DNA from: an uncultured Nitrosospira sp.
GTDB taxonomy: Bacteria; Nitrospirota; Nitrospiria; Nitrospirales; Nitrospiraceae
NCBI GenBank assembly: GCA_900696515.1
Contig: CAADGK010000015.1
Location: 186,001 to 250,000 of the forward strand
Reading direction: 5' to 3'
Length of the DNA: 64,000 bases
How positions within the stretch are numbered: the stretch's first letter is position 1; each line of letters opens with the position of its first letter. This document shows positions 27,574 through 38,534 of the stretch, piece after piece. The notes beneath the pieces are model-generated. The model made no database searches. It was not told the origin of the DNA and was given only the letters and a program-made list of their open reading frames with translations. A program made the translations under genes and the position numbers.

Positions 27574-29372
27574 CGTTGCACGCCTCGGCCCTGAGCGACA
27601 CATCAACCGGGGAACAATCCCGATTGCTGTCGGAGCTCATGGCTCACTGTGGCTCTGACGGATCGCTGGTTGCAGTCCAGTTCACCAAGGACGGGATCCT
27701 GACGGTCTGGATCAAGAGACAATACCTTCGAGATGTGCTCCGCCACGTCAAATCCGAGCTTTCCCGTCCCTTTCCCATGTTGTTCGACCTGAGTGCGACC
27801 GATGAGCGGCTCCGCCGGAATCATGAGGGATTACCGATCGGGGCCTTTACGGTGTTTTATCACCTCTTCTCCTTTGATCGGAACCAGTCGCTCCGGATCA
27901 AGGTGGCGCTGGATGATGAGTCGCTCGCGTTACCCTCGAGCATCGATCTATGGCCCAACGCCGATTGGTATGAACGGGAAATCTTCGACATGTTCGGGAT
28001 TCGGTTCGAGGGGCACCCGTTTCTTCGTCGTCTCCTCATGCCCTCATGGTGGGAGGGGTTTCCGCTTCGCAAGGATCATCCGTCGCGTGCGACGGAAGTC
28101 GGGCTGTTCCAATTGCCTCCGGAAAAGTTGGTCATGACGCAGGATGCGCTGCAATTCAAGCCTGAGGAGTGGGGGTTGCCGCGGACCTACCATGATCGCG
28201 ACTCTGATTTCGACTACATGTTCATCAACCTTGGTCCGGCCCATACCGGCACACATGGCGTGCTTCGGTTGGTCGCGCAGCTTGCGGGCGAAGAAATCGT
28301 CAATATCGTGCCGGATATCGGCTTCCACCATCGTTCACAGGAAAAGATCGCCGAGCGTCAGACCTGGCACACCTTTATTCCCTACACCGACCGTATCGAC
28401 TATCTCCAGGGCGTGCTGAATGAAATGCCGTACTGTCTTGCGGTCGAGCGATTGGCCGGTATTACCGTTCCACCGCGCGCCCAAGCCATCCGCGTCATGA
28501 TGTCCGAGTTCTACCGAATCGCCAGTCACCTCGTCTGGTACGGGACCTTTGCCGGGGATGTGGGCGCCTTGTCGCCCGTGTTTTATATGTTCAATGACCG
28601 GGAGCGCATTCTCTCGATCGTGGAAGCCGTCTGCGGCGGCCGGATGCATCCTAACTGGCTCAGGATCGGCGGGGTTGCACGAGAGCTTCCTATTGGATGG
28701 GACCAGCTGGTTCGTCAGTTCATTGATTGGTTTCCCGGCCGGCTCGACGACTATGAGCGTTTGGTCATGGACAATCCAATCCTGAAACAACGGACTGTCG
28801 GGATCGGAGTCTTATCGCGGGAGGACGCGATTGCCTGGGGCGCCACAGGTCCGATGCTGCGGGCCTGTGGTTTACCCTGGGATTTGCGCAAAGTCCGTCC
28901 CTATTCCGGCTATGAGCAGTTCGATTTTGAGGTTCCGACCGCGTCGAATGGTGATTGTTATGATCGGGCGGTGGTGCACATGTTGGAGTTGCGCCAGTCG
29001 CTGAGGATCATTCGTCAGTGTCTCGAGGCCATGCCGTCCGGTCCCTATACGTCGCTCGATCCGCTCGCCACTCCGCCGTTGAAGCAACACACGCTGCAGG
29101 ATATTGAAACGCTCATCAATCACTTTGTCGGGGTGAGTTGGGGACCGGTGCTGCCACCCGGCGAAGCGGAAGTTGCGACAGAATCGTCCAAGGGCCAGAC
29201 CAGTTATTACCTGACGAGCGACGGATCGCAGTTCTCATACCGCACGAGAATCCGCACCCCCTCGTTCGCCCACATTCAGATGGTGCCGCTCATGGCGAAG
29301 GGTGAATTGCTCTCGGATCTCCTGGCCGTCCTTGGAAGCGTGGATTATGTGTTGTCGGATGTGGATCGGTAA
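27570..29372 (+). CDS. nuoCD: Fused NADH-quinone oxidoreductase subunits C and D
   Basis: 600 residues. NuoC part at about 20-195 ([34 protein letters not shown]); NuoD part at about 215-600 ([27 protein letters not shown] and the C-terminal DPVLSDVDR-type end, here [11 protein letters not shown]). NuoD supplies the quinone pocket with its conserved His and Tyr residues. Fusion of C and D is also known in enterobacteria. The start overlaps the nuoB stop by four bases. A hairpin-forming heptad repeat follows the stop. Confidence 0.95.
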   Translation: MTLHASALSDTSTGEQSRLLSELMAHCGSDGSLVAVQFTKDGILTVWIKRQYLRDVLRHVKSELSRPFPMLFDLSATDERLRRNHEGLPIGAFTVFYHLFSFDRNQSLRIKVALDDESLALPSSIDLWPNADWYEREIFDMFGIRFEGHPFLRRLLMPSWWEGFPLRKDHPSRATEVGLFQLPPEKLVMTQDALQFKPEEWGLPRTYHDRDSDFDYMFINLGPAHTGTHGVLRLVAQLAGEEIVNIVPDIGFHHRSQEKIAERQTWHTFIPYTDRIDYLQGVLNEMPYCLAVERLAGITVPPRAQAIRVMMSEFYRIASHLVWYGTFAGDVGALSPVFYMFNDRERILSIVEAVCGGRMHPNWLRIGGVARELPIGWDQLVRQFIDWFPGRLDDYERLVMDNPILKQRTVGIGVLSREDAIAWGATGPMLRACGLPWDLRKVRPYSGYEQFDFEVPTASNGDCYDRAVVHMLELRQSLRIIRQCLEAMPSGPYTSLDPLATPPLKQHTLQDIETLINHFVGVSWGPVLPPGEAEVATESSKGQTSYYLTSDGSQFSYRTRIRTPSFAHIQMVPLMAKGELLSDLLAVLGSVDYVLSDVDR

Positions 29373-29380
29373 ATGATTCT

Positions 29381-29456
29381 GTTTCAAGTTTCAGGTTTCG
29401 AATTTGGAGCTGTGCAAGAACCTGAAACCTCAAACTCGAAACGTGAAACTCGAAGC
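29381..29456. repeat. Heptad-periodic inverted repeat at the nuoD/nuoE junction
   Basis: The left arm (29381-29407) has units GTTTCAA, GTTTCAG, GTTTCGA; the right arm (about 29418-29455) has AACCTGA, AACCTCA, AACTCGA, AACGTGA, AACTCGA. The arms are reverse-complementary with the same 7-bp phase, giving a hairpin of about 25 bp with a short loop. It fills the gap between two cotranscribed genes. Confidence 0.75.
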
Positions 29457-29470
29457 CAGAAGCGAGTGAC

Positions 29471-29938
29471 GTGATGCTGAGCGAGATCGAACGCCGAGAA
29501 CTAGAAGATGCCGTGAAACATTACCCCGATAAACGGGGAGCGGCCATCGATGCTCTGCTGACGGTCCAGCGGCATCGCGGATGGATTTCCGACGAGTCGC
29601 TTCTCGATATCGCGCGGTTTCTTGAGATCACGGCTGAGGATTTAGACGGCGTCGCCACGTTCTACAACCTGGTGTTTCGGAAACCCGTCGGCCGGCATGT
29701 GGCGTTCGTGTGCGACAGCATCAGTTGTTGGATCAAGGGGTGCGAGCAAGTGCAAGAGCGGATCAAGAATCTCTATGAGGTGGATCTCGGACAAACGACC
29801 GCTGATGGACGGTTGACGGTCCTGCCGATCGCATGTTTGGGACATTGCGAACGGGCACCGGCCATGATGATCGATCAGGATGTGTACGGCGAGGTAGTGC
29901 CCGAGAAATTGGAATCCATTATGGATAAATACAAATAG
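29471..29938 (+). CDS. nuoE: NADH-quinone oxidoreductase subunit E
   Basis: 155 residues, thioredoxin-like fold. The four ligands of the [2Fe-2S] cluster N1a are visible as CDSISC and CLGHC; the N-terminal helical part (LTVQRHRGWISDESLLDIARFL) is typical. It belongs to the NADH-oxidising module with NuoF and NuoG. It is flanked on both sides by inverted repeats in gaps of 98 and 68 bases, while most other nuo genes overlap or nearly touch. Confidence 0.95.
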   Translation: MMLSEIERRELEDAVKHYPDKRGAAIDALLTVQRHRGWISDESLLDIARFLEITAEDLDGVATFYNLVFRKPVGRHVAFVCDSISCWIKGCEQVQERIKNLYEVDLGQTTADGRLTVLPIACLGHCERAPAMMIDQDVYGEVVPEKLESIMDKYK

Positions 29939-29946
29939 TGTAAATT

Positions 29947-30010
29947 GCGAGTTGTTAGTTATTATTATTTATAAAGTAAATATATATAAACAAGTATTAA
30001 TAACTAATGA
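29947..30010. repeat. AT-rich inverted repeat covering the nuoF start codon
   Basis: The left arm (about 29947-29973, GTTAGTTATTATTA core) pairs with the right arm (about 29986-30009, TATTAATAACTAA core). The right arm runs into the ATG of nuoF at 30007. It is almost pure A/T inside a roughly 57% GC operon. Heptad spacing is looser than in the other repeats of this window. Confidence 0.7.
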
Positions 30011-31317
30011 ATATAGAACGACCGCTTACCCAACATCTCCATCCTGATGGGAGCCCGAGGTTTCTGCGAGAGTACGTCGCAGCCGGGGGGTATCGAAGCC
30101 TCCGTCGACTTGGTACCGAACTGACTCACAAGGATGTGCAACGGTTGGTCGGTGAATCAGGCCTGCGCGGGAGGGGGGGCGGTGGGTTCCCCACAGCCAC
30201 CAAGTGGAGTTTCGTACCCATGGGGCCCGATGTATCGAAACCAAAATATATCGTCGCCAACGGGGACGAAATGGAGCCGGGGACCTTCAAGGACCGGATT
30301 CTGATGGAAGGGGACCCCCACGGCCTCGTCGAGGGCATGATCATGGCCGGCTATGCCCTGGATGCCGAAGTCGGTTACATTTTTCTGCGTGGTGAATACC
30401 ACCTGTCCGCTCAGCGACTGAATCAGGCCATCGAGGAAGCCTATGCAGCGGGATATCTTGGGAAACCTCTCCCTGGGACGGCCTTTCGGTTCGACCTCCA
30501 TCTCCATTCGAGTGCAGGGCGGTACATCTGTGGCGAAGAAACAGCACTCATCAATGCATTGGAAGGCAAGCGAGCGGTTCCACGGGCGAAACCTCCCTTC
30601 CCGCAGACGGTTGGTTTATGGGGGCAGCCGACCATCGTGCAGAACGTTGAGACTCTCTACAACATTCCCCACATCATCAATCACGGTGCCGAGTGGTATC
30701 ACCGGTTGAGTCGCACGAAAGATGGTGGCACCAAGATCTATGGCATCAGCGGTCGCGTCACCAATCCTGGCTGGTGGGAATTACCGTTCGGCACCACCGC
30801 GCGTGAACTCTTGGAGCAGTACGCCGGGGGAATGGCCGATGGCGTTCGCTTTCGAGGCTTGTTACCCGGCGGAATCTCGACCTCCTTTATGGTCGAGGAA
30901 CACCTGGATCTCCCTCTGGATTTTTCATCATTCCCGCCGGAGGTGGGTCGTCTTGGCACCGGGACCATGATTATCCTGGATGACCAGACCTGTCCGGTGG
31001 GATTCGTGCTGAACCTCGAAAGGTTCTTTGCCCGTGAGTCCTGTGGCTGGTGCACCCCATGTCGTGAGGGATTGCCGTGGGTGGCCAAACTCTTGATGGC
31101 GTTCGAGGAAGGCCGCGCCACTCACGATGATTTATCGCTGCTTGAGATGCACACCAAATGGCTGGCGCCTGGGCACACCTTCTGCGGTCTCGCGCCGGGA
31201 GCAATGGCTCCGCTGCAGTCGGCCCTGAGATATTTTCGAGAAGACTTCGAGCGACACATCACGACCGGTGGATGTCCGTGGAGTAAGCAATCAGCGCAGC
31301 AGAGGGTGTTGGTCTAG
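30007..31317 (+). CDS. nuoF: NADH-quinone oxidoreductase subunit F
   Basis: 436 residues. FMN/NADH-binding glycine-rich region GLRGRGGGGFPTATKW near residue 50-65, the NGDEMEPGTFKDR loop and the ligands of [4Fe-4S] cluster N3 in ESCGWCTPCREG with a further Cys in HTFCGL. It oxidises NADH and passes electrons to NuoE and NuoG. No Shine-Dalgarno-like motif precedes the ATG, which lies in the right arm of an AT-rich inverted repeat; this could affect translation. The gene ends four bases before nuoG. Confidence 0.94.
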   Translation: MNIERPLTQHLHPDGSPRFLREYVAAGGYRSLRRLGTELTHKDVQRLVGESGLRGRGGGGFPTATKWSFVPMGPDVSKPKYIVANGDEMEPGTFKDRILMEGDPHGLVEGMIMAGYALDAEVGYIFLRGEYHLSAQRLNQAIEEAYAAGYLGKPLPGTAFRFDLHLHSSAGRYICGEETALINALEGKRAVPRAKPPFPQTVGLWGQPTIVQNVETLYNIPHIINHGAEWYHRLSRTKDGGTKIYGISGRVTNPGWWELPFGTTARELLEQYAGGMADGVRFRGLLPGGISTSFMVEEHLDLPLDFSSFPPEVGRLGTGTMIILDDQTCPVGFVLNLERFFARESCGWCTPCREGLPWVAKLLMAFEEGRATHDDLSLLEMHTKWLAPGHTFCGLAPGAMAPLQSALRYFREDFERHITTGGCPWSKQSAQQRVLV

Positions 31318-31321
31318 GCCT

Positions 31322-34081
31322 ATGGCGATCATCATCGTCGACAATAAGTCCTATACCGTTGATGAGAAGCAGAATCTCCTTGCCGCCTGCCTTGGCCATG
31401 GGCTGAACGTGCCCTACTTCTGTTGGCATCCGGCGATGGGATCGGTCGGGGCATGCCGGCAGTGCGCGGTGAAACAGTTCAAAGATGATCGTGACCAGAC
31501 CGGCCGACTGGTGATGTCTTGCATGACGCCGGCGACCAATGGCGCGCGCATTTCGATCGATGATCCGGAATCCAAAGCCTTTCGCGCATCCGTCATCGAG
31601 TGGTTGATGGTGAACCATCCGCACGACTGTCCGGTGTGTGATGAGGGAGGGGAGTGTCATTTGCAAGACATGACCGTCATGACCGGCCATGTCTACCGGC
31701 GCTCTCGCTTCCCGAAGCGAACCCATCGTAACCAGGATCTTGGCCCGTTCATTCGTCATGAGATGAACCGGTGCATTCAATGCTACCGCTGCGTACGGTA
31801 TTACCGGGACTATGCGGGCGGACGAGACCTCAACGTCTTTGGATCGCACGACGCCCTGTACTTCGGCCGGGAACAGGACGGCACCCTAGAGAACGAATTC
31901 AGCGGGAACCTGGTGGAGATCTGCCCGACCGGCGTGTTCACCGACAAAACCTTCTTCCATCACTATACGAGGAAGTGGGATTTGCAATCGGCCCAATCGA
32001 TTTGTCCCCATTGCAGTCTCGGGTGCAATACCACCGCCAGTGAACGGTACGGGACGCTGCGTCGCGTGACCAATCGGTTTAACAGCCAGGTGAACGGGTA
32101 TTTCCTCTGCGATCGAGGCCGGTTCGGCTACGAGTATGTCAACAGCGACAAACGGATCAAACAGGTCTTGATTCGGCCGGAGGGGGATCGTGCCAAGCCG
32201 GCGCAGCCGGAAGTTGTGCCGCAGGCGCTCGCGCTTGCTGGAGACCGCTTACGACAGGCCCGTGGGATCGTAGGGATCGGCTCGCCTCGCGCGTCACTCG
32301 AGGCCAATGTCGCGCTTCGGTCATTGGTCGGACCGCAGCAATTTTATCAAGGGATCGATGAGCGGGAACGTCAGCTTCTCTCCACGATCCTGAACATCTT
32401 GCGGACCGGACCGGTGCCTTCAGCGTCCATTCACGATGCCGAACAGGCCGACGCGGTGCTTGTGCTGGGGCCTGATCTGTTGAACGAGGCGCCACGTCTG
32501 GCGTTGGCCCTCTTGCAGTCCATCCGCCAACAGCCGATGGAACGGGTGGACGAACTGAAGATTCCGCAATGGGATGAGGCGGCCGTGCGCAATGCCTTGC
32601 AGAACCGGCGAGGTCCCCTCTTCCTCGCGGGGTATCAGCGTACCTGGTTTCATGCCTATGCCACGGATTCCTATTTTGCCGCGCCGGATGATGTCGCCCG
32701 GCTGGGATTTGCGGTGGCTGGAACCATCGGGCAGGTGGCACCGTCCGTTCCTGATCTCAGTCGGGAGGCCAAGGAACTTACCCAACGCATCGCCGAGGCC
32801 CTGACCCATGCCCAACGCCCGTTGATCATTGCGGGAACAAGCGGTGGCTCTCAGGCGACGATTGAAGCCGCCGCCAATGTGGCCTGGGCGCTGCACCGGC
32901 AGGGTAAACAACCACGGCTCAGCTTTGTGCTTCCGGAGGCGAATAGTGCGGGTCTCGCCTTGCTTGGCGGCGGAACTTTACATGATGCGTTTGACTCGAT
33001 CAGCCAAGGGAAGGCCGATACGGTGATCGTGCTGGAGAACGACCTCTATCGGCGTGCCGACCAGGCGACCGTCGATGCCTTTTTTGACAAAGCTCGCACC
33101 GTGATTGTCATCGACTCGCTTGAACATCCCACGGCGGCCCGTGCCGACGTACTTCTCCCGGCTGCTACTGGCCCGGAATCCGATGGGACCTTTGTGAATC
33201 AGGAGGGGCGGGCGCAGCGGTTTTATCAAGTCTATATTCCGCAGGGAGCGATCGCCGAGAGTTGGCGATGGCTCAAGGACCTTGCCCATGCGCAATCAGC
33301 TCAGACGGAGAGCGGCGCCGGAGTCGCAGCCTGGAATACATTCGACGATGCCGTTTCTGCCACGGCGACGGCTGCTCCGGAGCTGGCTCGCGTCGGAGAG
33401 ATCGCCCCTCCGGCGAGTTTTCGTCTGGTTGGTCAAAAACTCCCCAGACAGTCCGAACGATATAGCGGCCGTACGTCGCTGCTTTCTCATCTGACCATGC
33501 ACGAGCCGCCTCCTCCGGTTGATCACGATTCCCCCTTGGGATTCACGATGGAGGGATACCGAGGATCGCTGCCCTCGCCGCTGATCTCCCAGTTCTGGGC
33601 TCCCGGTTGGAATTCCATCCAGGCGGTGAATACCTATCAGGATGAAGTCGGCGGACCATTACGTGATGAAATGCCGGGGGTTCGACTTCTCAAACCAGCG
33701 GTATCAAACGCACCTGCCTGGTTCACCGCCATTCCGCGTGCGTTTCAGCCGGCCTCTCAGCAATGGTTGCTGCTTCCCCTCTCAGCCGTGTTTGGGAGCG
33801 ACGAACTCAGCGGTCGAGCTCCGGCGATTGCCGAACGGATAGTCCAGCCCTTCTTGTCCTTGCATCCATCGGATGGAGCACGGTTGGGCCTTGAAGAGTG
33901 CAGTGCGATTGATCTGGCGTGGCAGGGGGCGACGTACTCTCTTGCGGTTCGCTTTGAGCCGTCCACTCCAGTGGGGACGGCCGGTCTTTCGCTGGTGCCT
34001 GAGGTATCCGGCGTCCGTGTCCCGGCGTGGATCAATTTGTTTGAAGCGATCAAGAGCGAAGGAAAGCGCAGGGCGGCATGA
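31322..34081 (+). CDS. nuoG: NADH-quinone oxidoreductase subunit G
   Basis: 919 residues from the ATG at 31322, four bases after nuoF. Order of cofactor motifs: a plant-type [2Fe-2S] set (YFCWHP, GACRQCAV, SCMTP) in residues 30-80; the His/Cys N5 motif HPHDCPVCDEGGECH near 100; a [4Fe-4S] set RCIQCYRCVRYYRD with EICPTG; and CPHCSLGCN followed by a distant Cys (FLCDRG), the ligands of the optional cluster N7. The rest is a molybdopterin-oxidoreductase-like domain without a visible cofactor role. The C-terminus of about 200 residues is more divergent. The stop overlaps the nuoH start. Confidence 0.93.
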   Translation: MAIIIVDNKSYTVDEKQNLLAACLGHGLNVPYFCWHPAMGSVGACRQCAVKQFKDDRDQTGRLVMSCMTPATNGARISIDDPESKAFRASVIEWLMVNHPHDCPVCDEGGECHLQDMTVMTGHVYRRSRFPKRTHRNQDLGPFIRHEMNRCIQCYRCVRYYRDYAGGRDLNVFGSHDALYFGREQDGTLENEFSGNLVEICPTGVFTDKTFFHHYTRKWDLQSAQSICPHCSLGCNTTASERYGTLRRVTNRFNSQVNGYFLCDRGRFGYEYVNSDKRIKQVLIRPEGDRAKPAQPEVVPQALALAGDRLRQARGIVGIGSPRASLEANVALRSLVGPQQFYQGIDERERQLLSTILNILRTGPVPSASIHDAEQADAVLVLGPDLLNEAPRLALALLQSIRQQPMERVDELKIPQWDEAAVRNALQNRRGPLFLAGYQRTWFHAYATDSYFAAPDDVARLGFAVAGTIGQVAPSVPDLSREAKELTQRIAEALTHAQRPLIIAGTSGGSQATIEAAANVAWALHRQGKQPRLSFVLPEANSAGLALLGGGTLHDAFDSISQGKADTVIVLENDLYRRADQATVDAFFDKARTVIVIDSLEHPTAARADVLLPAATGPESDGTFVNQEGRAQRFYQVYIPQGAIAESWRWLKDLAHAQSAQTESGAGVAAWNTFDDAVSATATAAPELARVGEIAPPASFRLVGQKLPRQSERYSGRTSLLSHLTMHEPPPPVDHDSPLGFTMEGYRGSLPSPLISQFWAPGWNSIQAVNTYQDEVGGPLRDEMPGVRLLKPAVSNAPAWFTAIPRAFQPASQQWLLLPLSAVFGSDELSGRAPAIAERIVQPFLSLHPSDGARLGLEECSAIDLAWQGATYSLAVRFEPSTPVGTAGLSLVPEVSGVRVPAWINLFEAIKSEGKRRAA

Positions 34082-35034
34082 TCGATTGGAGCCACACCGC
34101 ATTGACCATCGCCGTCATTCTCGGCAGCTGTCTGACCTTGGCGGGGATGATGATCTGGCTCGAACGGCGACTGCTCGGAGTCTGGCAAGAGCGATACGGC
34201 CCGAATCGTCTGGGACCAGGCGGATGCCTGCAATCCTTGGCGGACATGATCAAGATCTTCACGAAAGAAGACTGGATCCCGCCCTTCGCTGACAAAGCGG
34301 TGTTTGTGATCACTCCGGCCATCGTCGTGATCACCGCACTCATGTCGTTTGCCGTGGTGCCGGTTGCGCCTGATTTCGTGGTCGCTGATCTCAATGTGGG
34401 CGTTTTGTTCTTCTTGGCCATGTCGAGCCTCGCGGCTTACAGCGTCATCATCGGGGGCTGGGCCTCCAATAACAAGTTCGCGTTTCTCGGCAGCCTTCGG
34501 GCGATCGCGCAGTTGTTGAGCTATGAAGTCTTCATGGGGATATCCCTCATGGGCGCGGTGCTCTTGGCGGGATCATTCAACCTGAGCGACATTGTCGAGG
34601 CTCAACGGCATCAATGGTTTGTGATTCCTCAATTTTTCGGGTTTCTCTGTTTCTTCATGGCGGGACTGGCTGAAGCCCATCGCACCCCGTTCGACATGCC
34701 GGAAGCGGAAGCCGAGCTCGTCGCAGGCTACCATTCGGAGTACAGCGGGATGAAGTTCGGAATGTTTTTTGTGGGCGAATATCTCAGCATCCTTCTGCTC
34801 TCGGCCATGACCGTCATTCTCTTCTTCGGTGGGTGGCATGGACCCTGGCTGCCGCCGGCTGTGTGGTTTGCCTTGAAGATGTTCGGGTTCATCGTCCTGA
34901 TCATCCTCATTCGAGCGACGTGGCCACGATTCCGCTTTGATCAGTTGCTGACGTTCGGCTGGAAGATTGTGATGCCGCTGGCGTTGATCAATCTCTTGCT
35001 GACCGGTGGGATCGTGCTGTGGAAAGCCACATGA
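34078..35034 (+). CDS. nuoH: NADH-quinone oxidoreductase subunit H
   Basis: 318 residues with eight predicted membrane helices. Signature segments are ERRLLGVWQERYGPNRLGPGG near residue 28-48, the acidic loop GLAEAHRTPFDMPEAEAELVAGYHSEYSGM near 200-225 and WPRFRFDQLLTFGWKIVMPLALIN at the end. NuoH forms the quinone channel floor and the first proton path. It starts within the nuoG stop (ATGA). A 60-base gap with repeat-like sequence separates it from nuoI. Confidence 0.95.
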   Translation: MIDWSHTALTIAVILGSCLTLAGMMIWLERRLLGVWQERYGPNRLGPGGCLQSLADMIKIFTKEDWIPPFADKAVFVITPAIVVITALMSFAVVPVAPDFVVADLNVGVLFFLAMSSLAAYSVIIGGWASNNKFAFLGSLRAIAQLLSYEVFMGISLMGAVLLAGSFNLSDIVEAQRHQWFVIPQFFGFLCFFMAGLAEAHRTPFDMPEAEAELVAGYHSEYSGMKFGMFFVGEYLSILLLSAMTVILFFGGWHGPWLPPAVWFALKMFGFIVLIILIRATWPRFRFDQLLTFGWKIVMPLALINLLLTGGIVLWKAT

Positions 35035-35094
35035 TGTCTGCTCGTCTGTCGGGAGACGAAATAGACCAGAAAGACCAGAGAGCCAAGACGAACC
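35035..35094. repeat. Repeat-rich hairpin region at the nuoH/nuoI junction
   Basis: CGTCT at 35043-35047 pairs with AGACG at 35054-35058, followed by AGACCAGAAAGACCAGAGAG-type repeats. The right side, when reverse-complemented, resembles the left in short units, as in the other nuo junction repeats, but the match is weaker. A related AGATAGACC run lies at 44522-44556. Confidence 0.45.
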
Positions 35095-35634
35095 ATGACA
35101 GTCATTCGCTATATTCGTGATCTGTTGCTCGGTCTCTGGGTCGTCTTCAAACGGACCTTTACGACACCGGTCACGGTGCAGTATCCGGAAGAACGCCCTT
35201 ATTTACCTCCACGCTGGCGTGGAAGAATCGTCCTGACCAGAGATCCGGATGGAGCAGAACGCTGTGTCGCGTGCCACCTGTGCTCTGCGGCTTGTCCTGT
35301 CGACTGCATCGCACTCCAGGCCGCAGACAATCCGGAGGCGCATGAGCGCCGCTATCCGGAGTTCTTCCGAATCAACTTTTCTCGCTGCATCTATTGCGGG
35401 ATGTGCGAAGAGGCCTGTCCGACCAATGCGATTCAGCTCATTCCGGATTTTGAACAGGGCGAATATGCACGCCGGAACCTGGTCTACGAGAAGGAAGATC
35501 TCCTTATCAGCGGAACCGGAAAGTATCACGACTATAACTTCTATCGGGTGGCCGGTGTGAGAACTCTCGACAAGGATAAAGGGCAAGGTGCAAACGAACT
35601 TCCGCCGGTCGATGTGAGGAGTTTGATGCCGTGA
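35095..35634 (+). CDS. nuoI: NADH-quinone oxidoreductase subunit I
   Basis: 179 residues. Two ferredoxin-type [4Fe-4S] motifs are complete: [15 protein letters not shown] near residues 59-73 and [15 protein letters not shown] near 98-112, clusters N6a and N6b. They carry electrons from NuoG towards N2 in NuoB. An amphipathic N-terminal helix (residues 1-25) fits membrane contact. It is followed by a 119-base gap filled mainly by an inverted repeat. Confidence 0.95.
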   Translation: MTVIRYIRDLLLGLWVVFKRTFTTPVTVQYPEERPYLPPRWRGRIVLTRDPDGAERCVACHLCSAACPVDCIALQAADNPEAHERRYPEFFRINFSRCIYCGMCEEACPTNAIQLIPDFEQGEYARRNLVYEKEDLLISGTGKYHDYNFYRVAGVRTLDKDKGQGANELPPVDVRSLMP

Positions 35635-35636
35635 TT

Positions 35637-35747
35637 AAGGCGAGCCGACGAGAAGAGCGAGACGGGCGGGACAGGGGCGACGGGGACACACATCGAGGAC
35701 AATAGCGAGTCTTGCGTCTCTCGCTCGTCGCGCCTGTCGCGCGGGAT
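35637..35747. repeat. Heptad-like inverted repeat at the nuoI/nuoJ junction
   Basis: The left arm has G-rich units (GACGAGA, AGAGCGA, GACGGGC, GGGACAG, GGGCGAC) and the right arm the complementary units (GTCTCTC, GCTCGTC, GCGCCTG, TCGCGCG). The reverse complement of the right arm contains GACGAGCGAGAGACG, matching GACGAGAAGAGCGAGACG of the left. The arms are separated by about 30 bases. Confidence 0.65.
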
Positions 35748-35753
35748 TGGACT

Positions 35754-36251
35754 ATGGAAGTACTCTTCTACATTGCTGCCGCTGTGACGTTCCTGGCCAC
35801 GCTGCGCGTCATTACGCATCTGCATCCAGTCCACGCGCTGCTCTACCTGGTTGTGGCGCTGATTGCGCTGGCCCTGATTTTCTACTTGCTGGGCGCTCAA
35901 TTTGCCGCCGCGCTGGAAATCATTATTTACGGCGGTGCCATCATGGTGCTCTTCATCTTCGTCGTGATGCTTCTCGGGCCGCTCGCGGTGGAACGGGAGA
36001 AGGCCTGGCTGACGCCCACCGCATGGGTGGGGCCCAGTATCCTGGCCCTGGTGCTCCTTGGAGAGGTGGGATATCTCATTGCCACCGGAGACCATACCTC
36101 GATGGCTGTTGCTGAACCCAGACAGAAAGGGATCTCGATTGCCCTCTATGGACCCTACATCATTGGAGTGGAGCTCGCGTCCATGCTCTTGCTGCCTGGT
36201 CTGATCGGTGCCTATCACTTGGGGCGACGTCTATCCAGAGAGGGGCGTTGA
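35754..36251 (+). CDS. nuoJ: NADH-quinone oxidoreductase subunit J
   Basis: 165 residues from the ATG at 35754; the frame is open upstream into the repeat, but that part has no NuoJ character. Five membrane helices are predicted. Family segments include [51 protein letters not shown], the helix with the conserved pi-bulge, and a terminal [25 protein letters not shown]. It is part of the proton-pumping arm. The stop overlaps the nuoK start by one base. Confidence 0.92.
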   Translation: MEVLFYIAAAVTFLATLRVITHLHPVHALLYLVVALIALALIFYLLGAQFAAALEIIIYGGAIMVLFIFVVMLLGPLAVEREKAWLTPTAWVGPSILALVLLGEVGYLIATGDHTSMAVAEPRQKGISIALYGPYIIGVELASMLLLPGLIGAYHLGRRLSREGR

Positions 36252-36550
36252 TGTTGAGCACACCCGCATTGGTGTTGGCCATCATGCTGTTTGGCCTCGG
36301 ATTGATCGGCCTCTTGAGTCGGCGGAATATTCTCTACATGCTGCTGTCGCTCGAAATCATGCTGAATGCCGCTGCACTTGCCTTCATTGCCGGAGGGGCC
36401 CGTTGGGGACAAGTCGATGGGGAAATCATGTTCTTGTTCATCCTCACTCTGGCGGCGGCTGAGGTTTCCGTGGCACTGGGGATTGTGTTGCAGTTGTCAC
36501 ATCGGTTTCGAACATTGGACGCCGATGCATTCTGCGAATTGAAAGGATAA
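36251..36550 (+). CDS. nuoK: NADH-quinone oxidoreductase subunit K
   Basis: 99 residues from the ATG at 36251, with AGGGG five bases upstream; a TTG one codon earlier is less likely. Three membrane helices. The two conserved glutamates of the proton path are seen in [17 protein letters not shown] and in [14 protein letters not shown]. It overlaps nuoJ by one base and is separated from nuoL by 94 bases holding an inverted repeat. Confidence 0.95.
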   Translation: MLSTPALVLAIMLFGLGLIGLLSRRNILYMLLSLEIMLNAAALAFIAGGARWGQVDGEIMFLFILTLAAAEVSVALGIVLQLSHRFRTLDADAFCELKG

Positions 36551-36638
36551 GAGGAGGTAAGGGGTAAGGAGTAAGGGGTGAGTCGAGGATCCCTGATACT
36601 CGTTATTTCCTCACACCTGACGCCTCACCCCTCACCAT
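36551..36638. repeat. Heptad-periodic inverted repeat at the nuoK/nuoL junction
   Basis: The left arm repeats AGGGGTA, AGGAGTA, AGGGGTG; the right arm carries CTCACAC, CTGACGC, CTCACCC, CTCACCA. They are reverse-complementary over about four heptads in the same phase. The loop of about 20 bases ends with TATTT. The right arm stops just before the nuoL ATG at 36645. Confidence 0.75.
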
Positions 36639-36644
36639 ACACAT

Positions 36645-38530
<1,886 letters not shown>

Positions 38531-38534
<4 letters not shown>

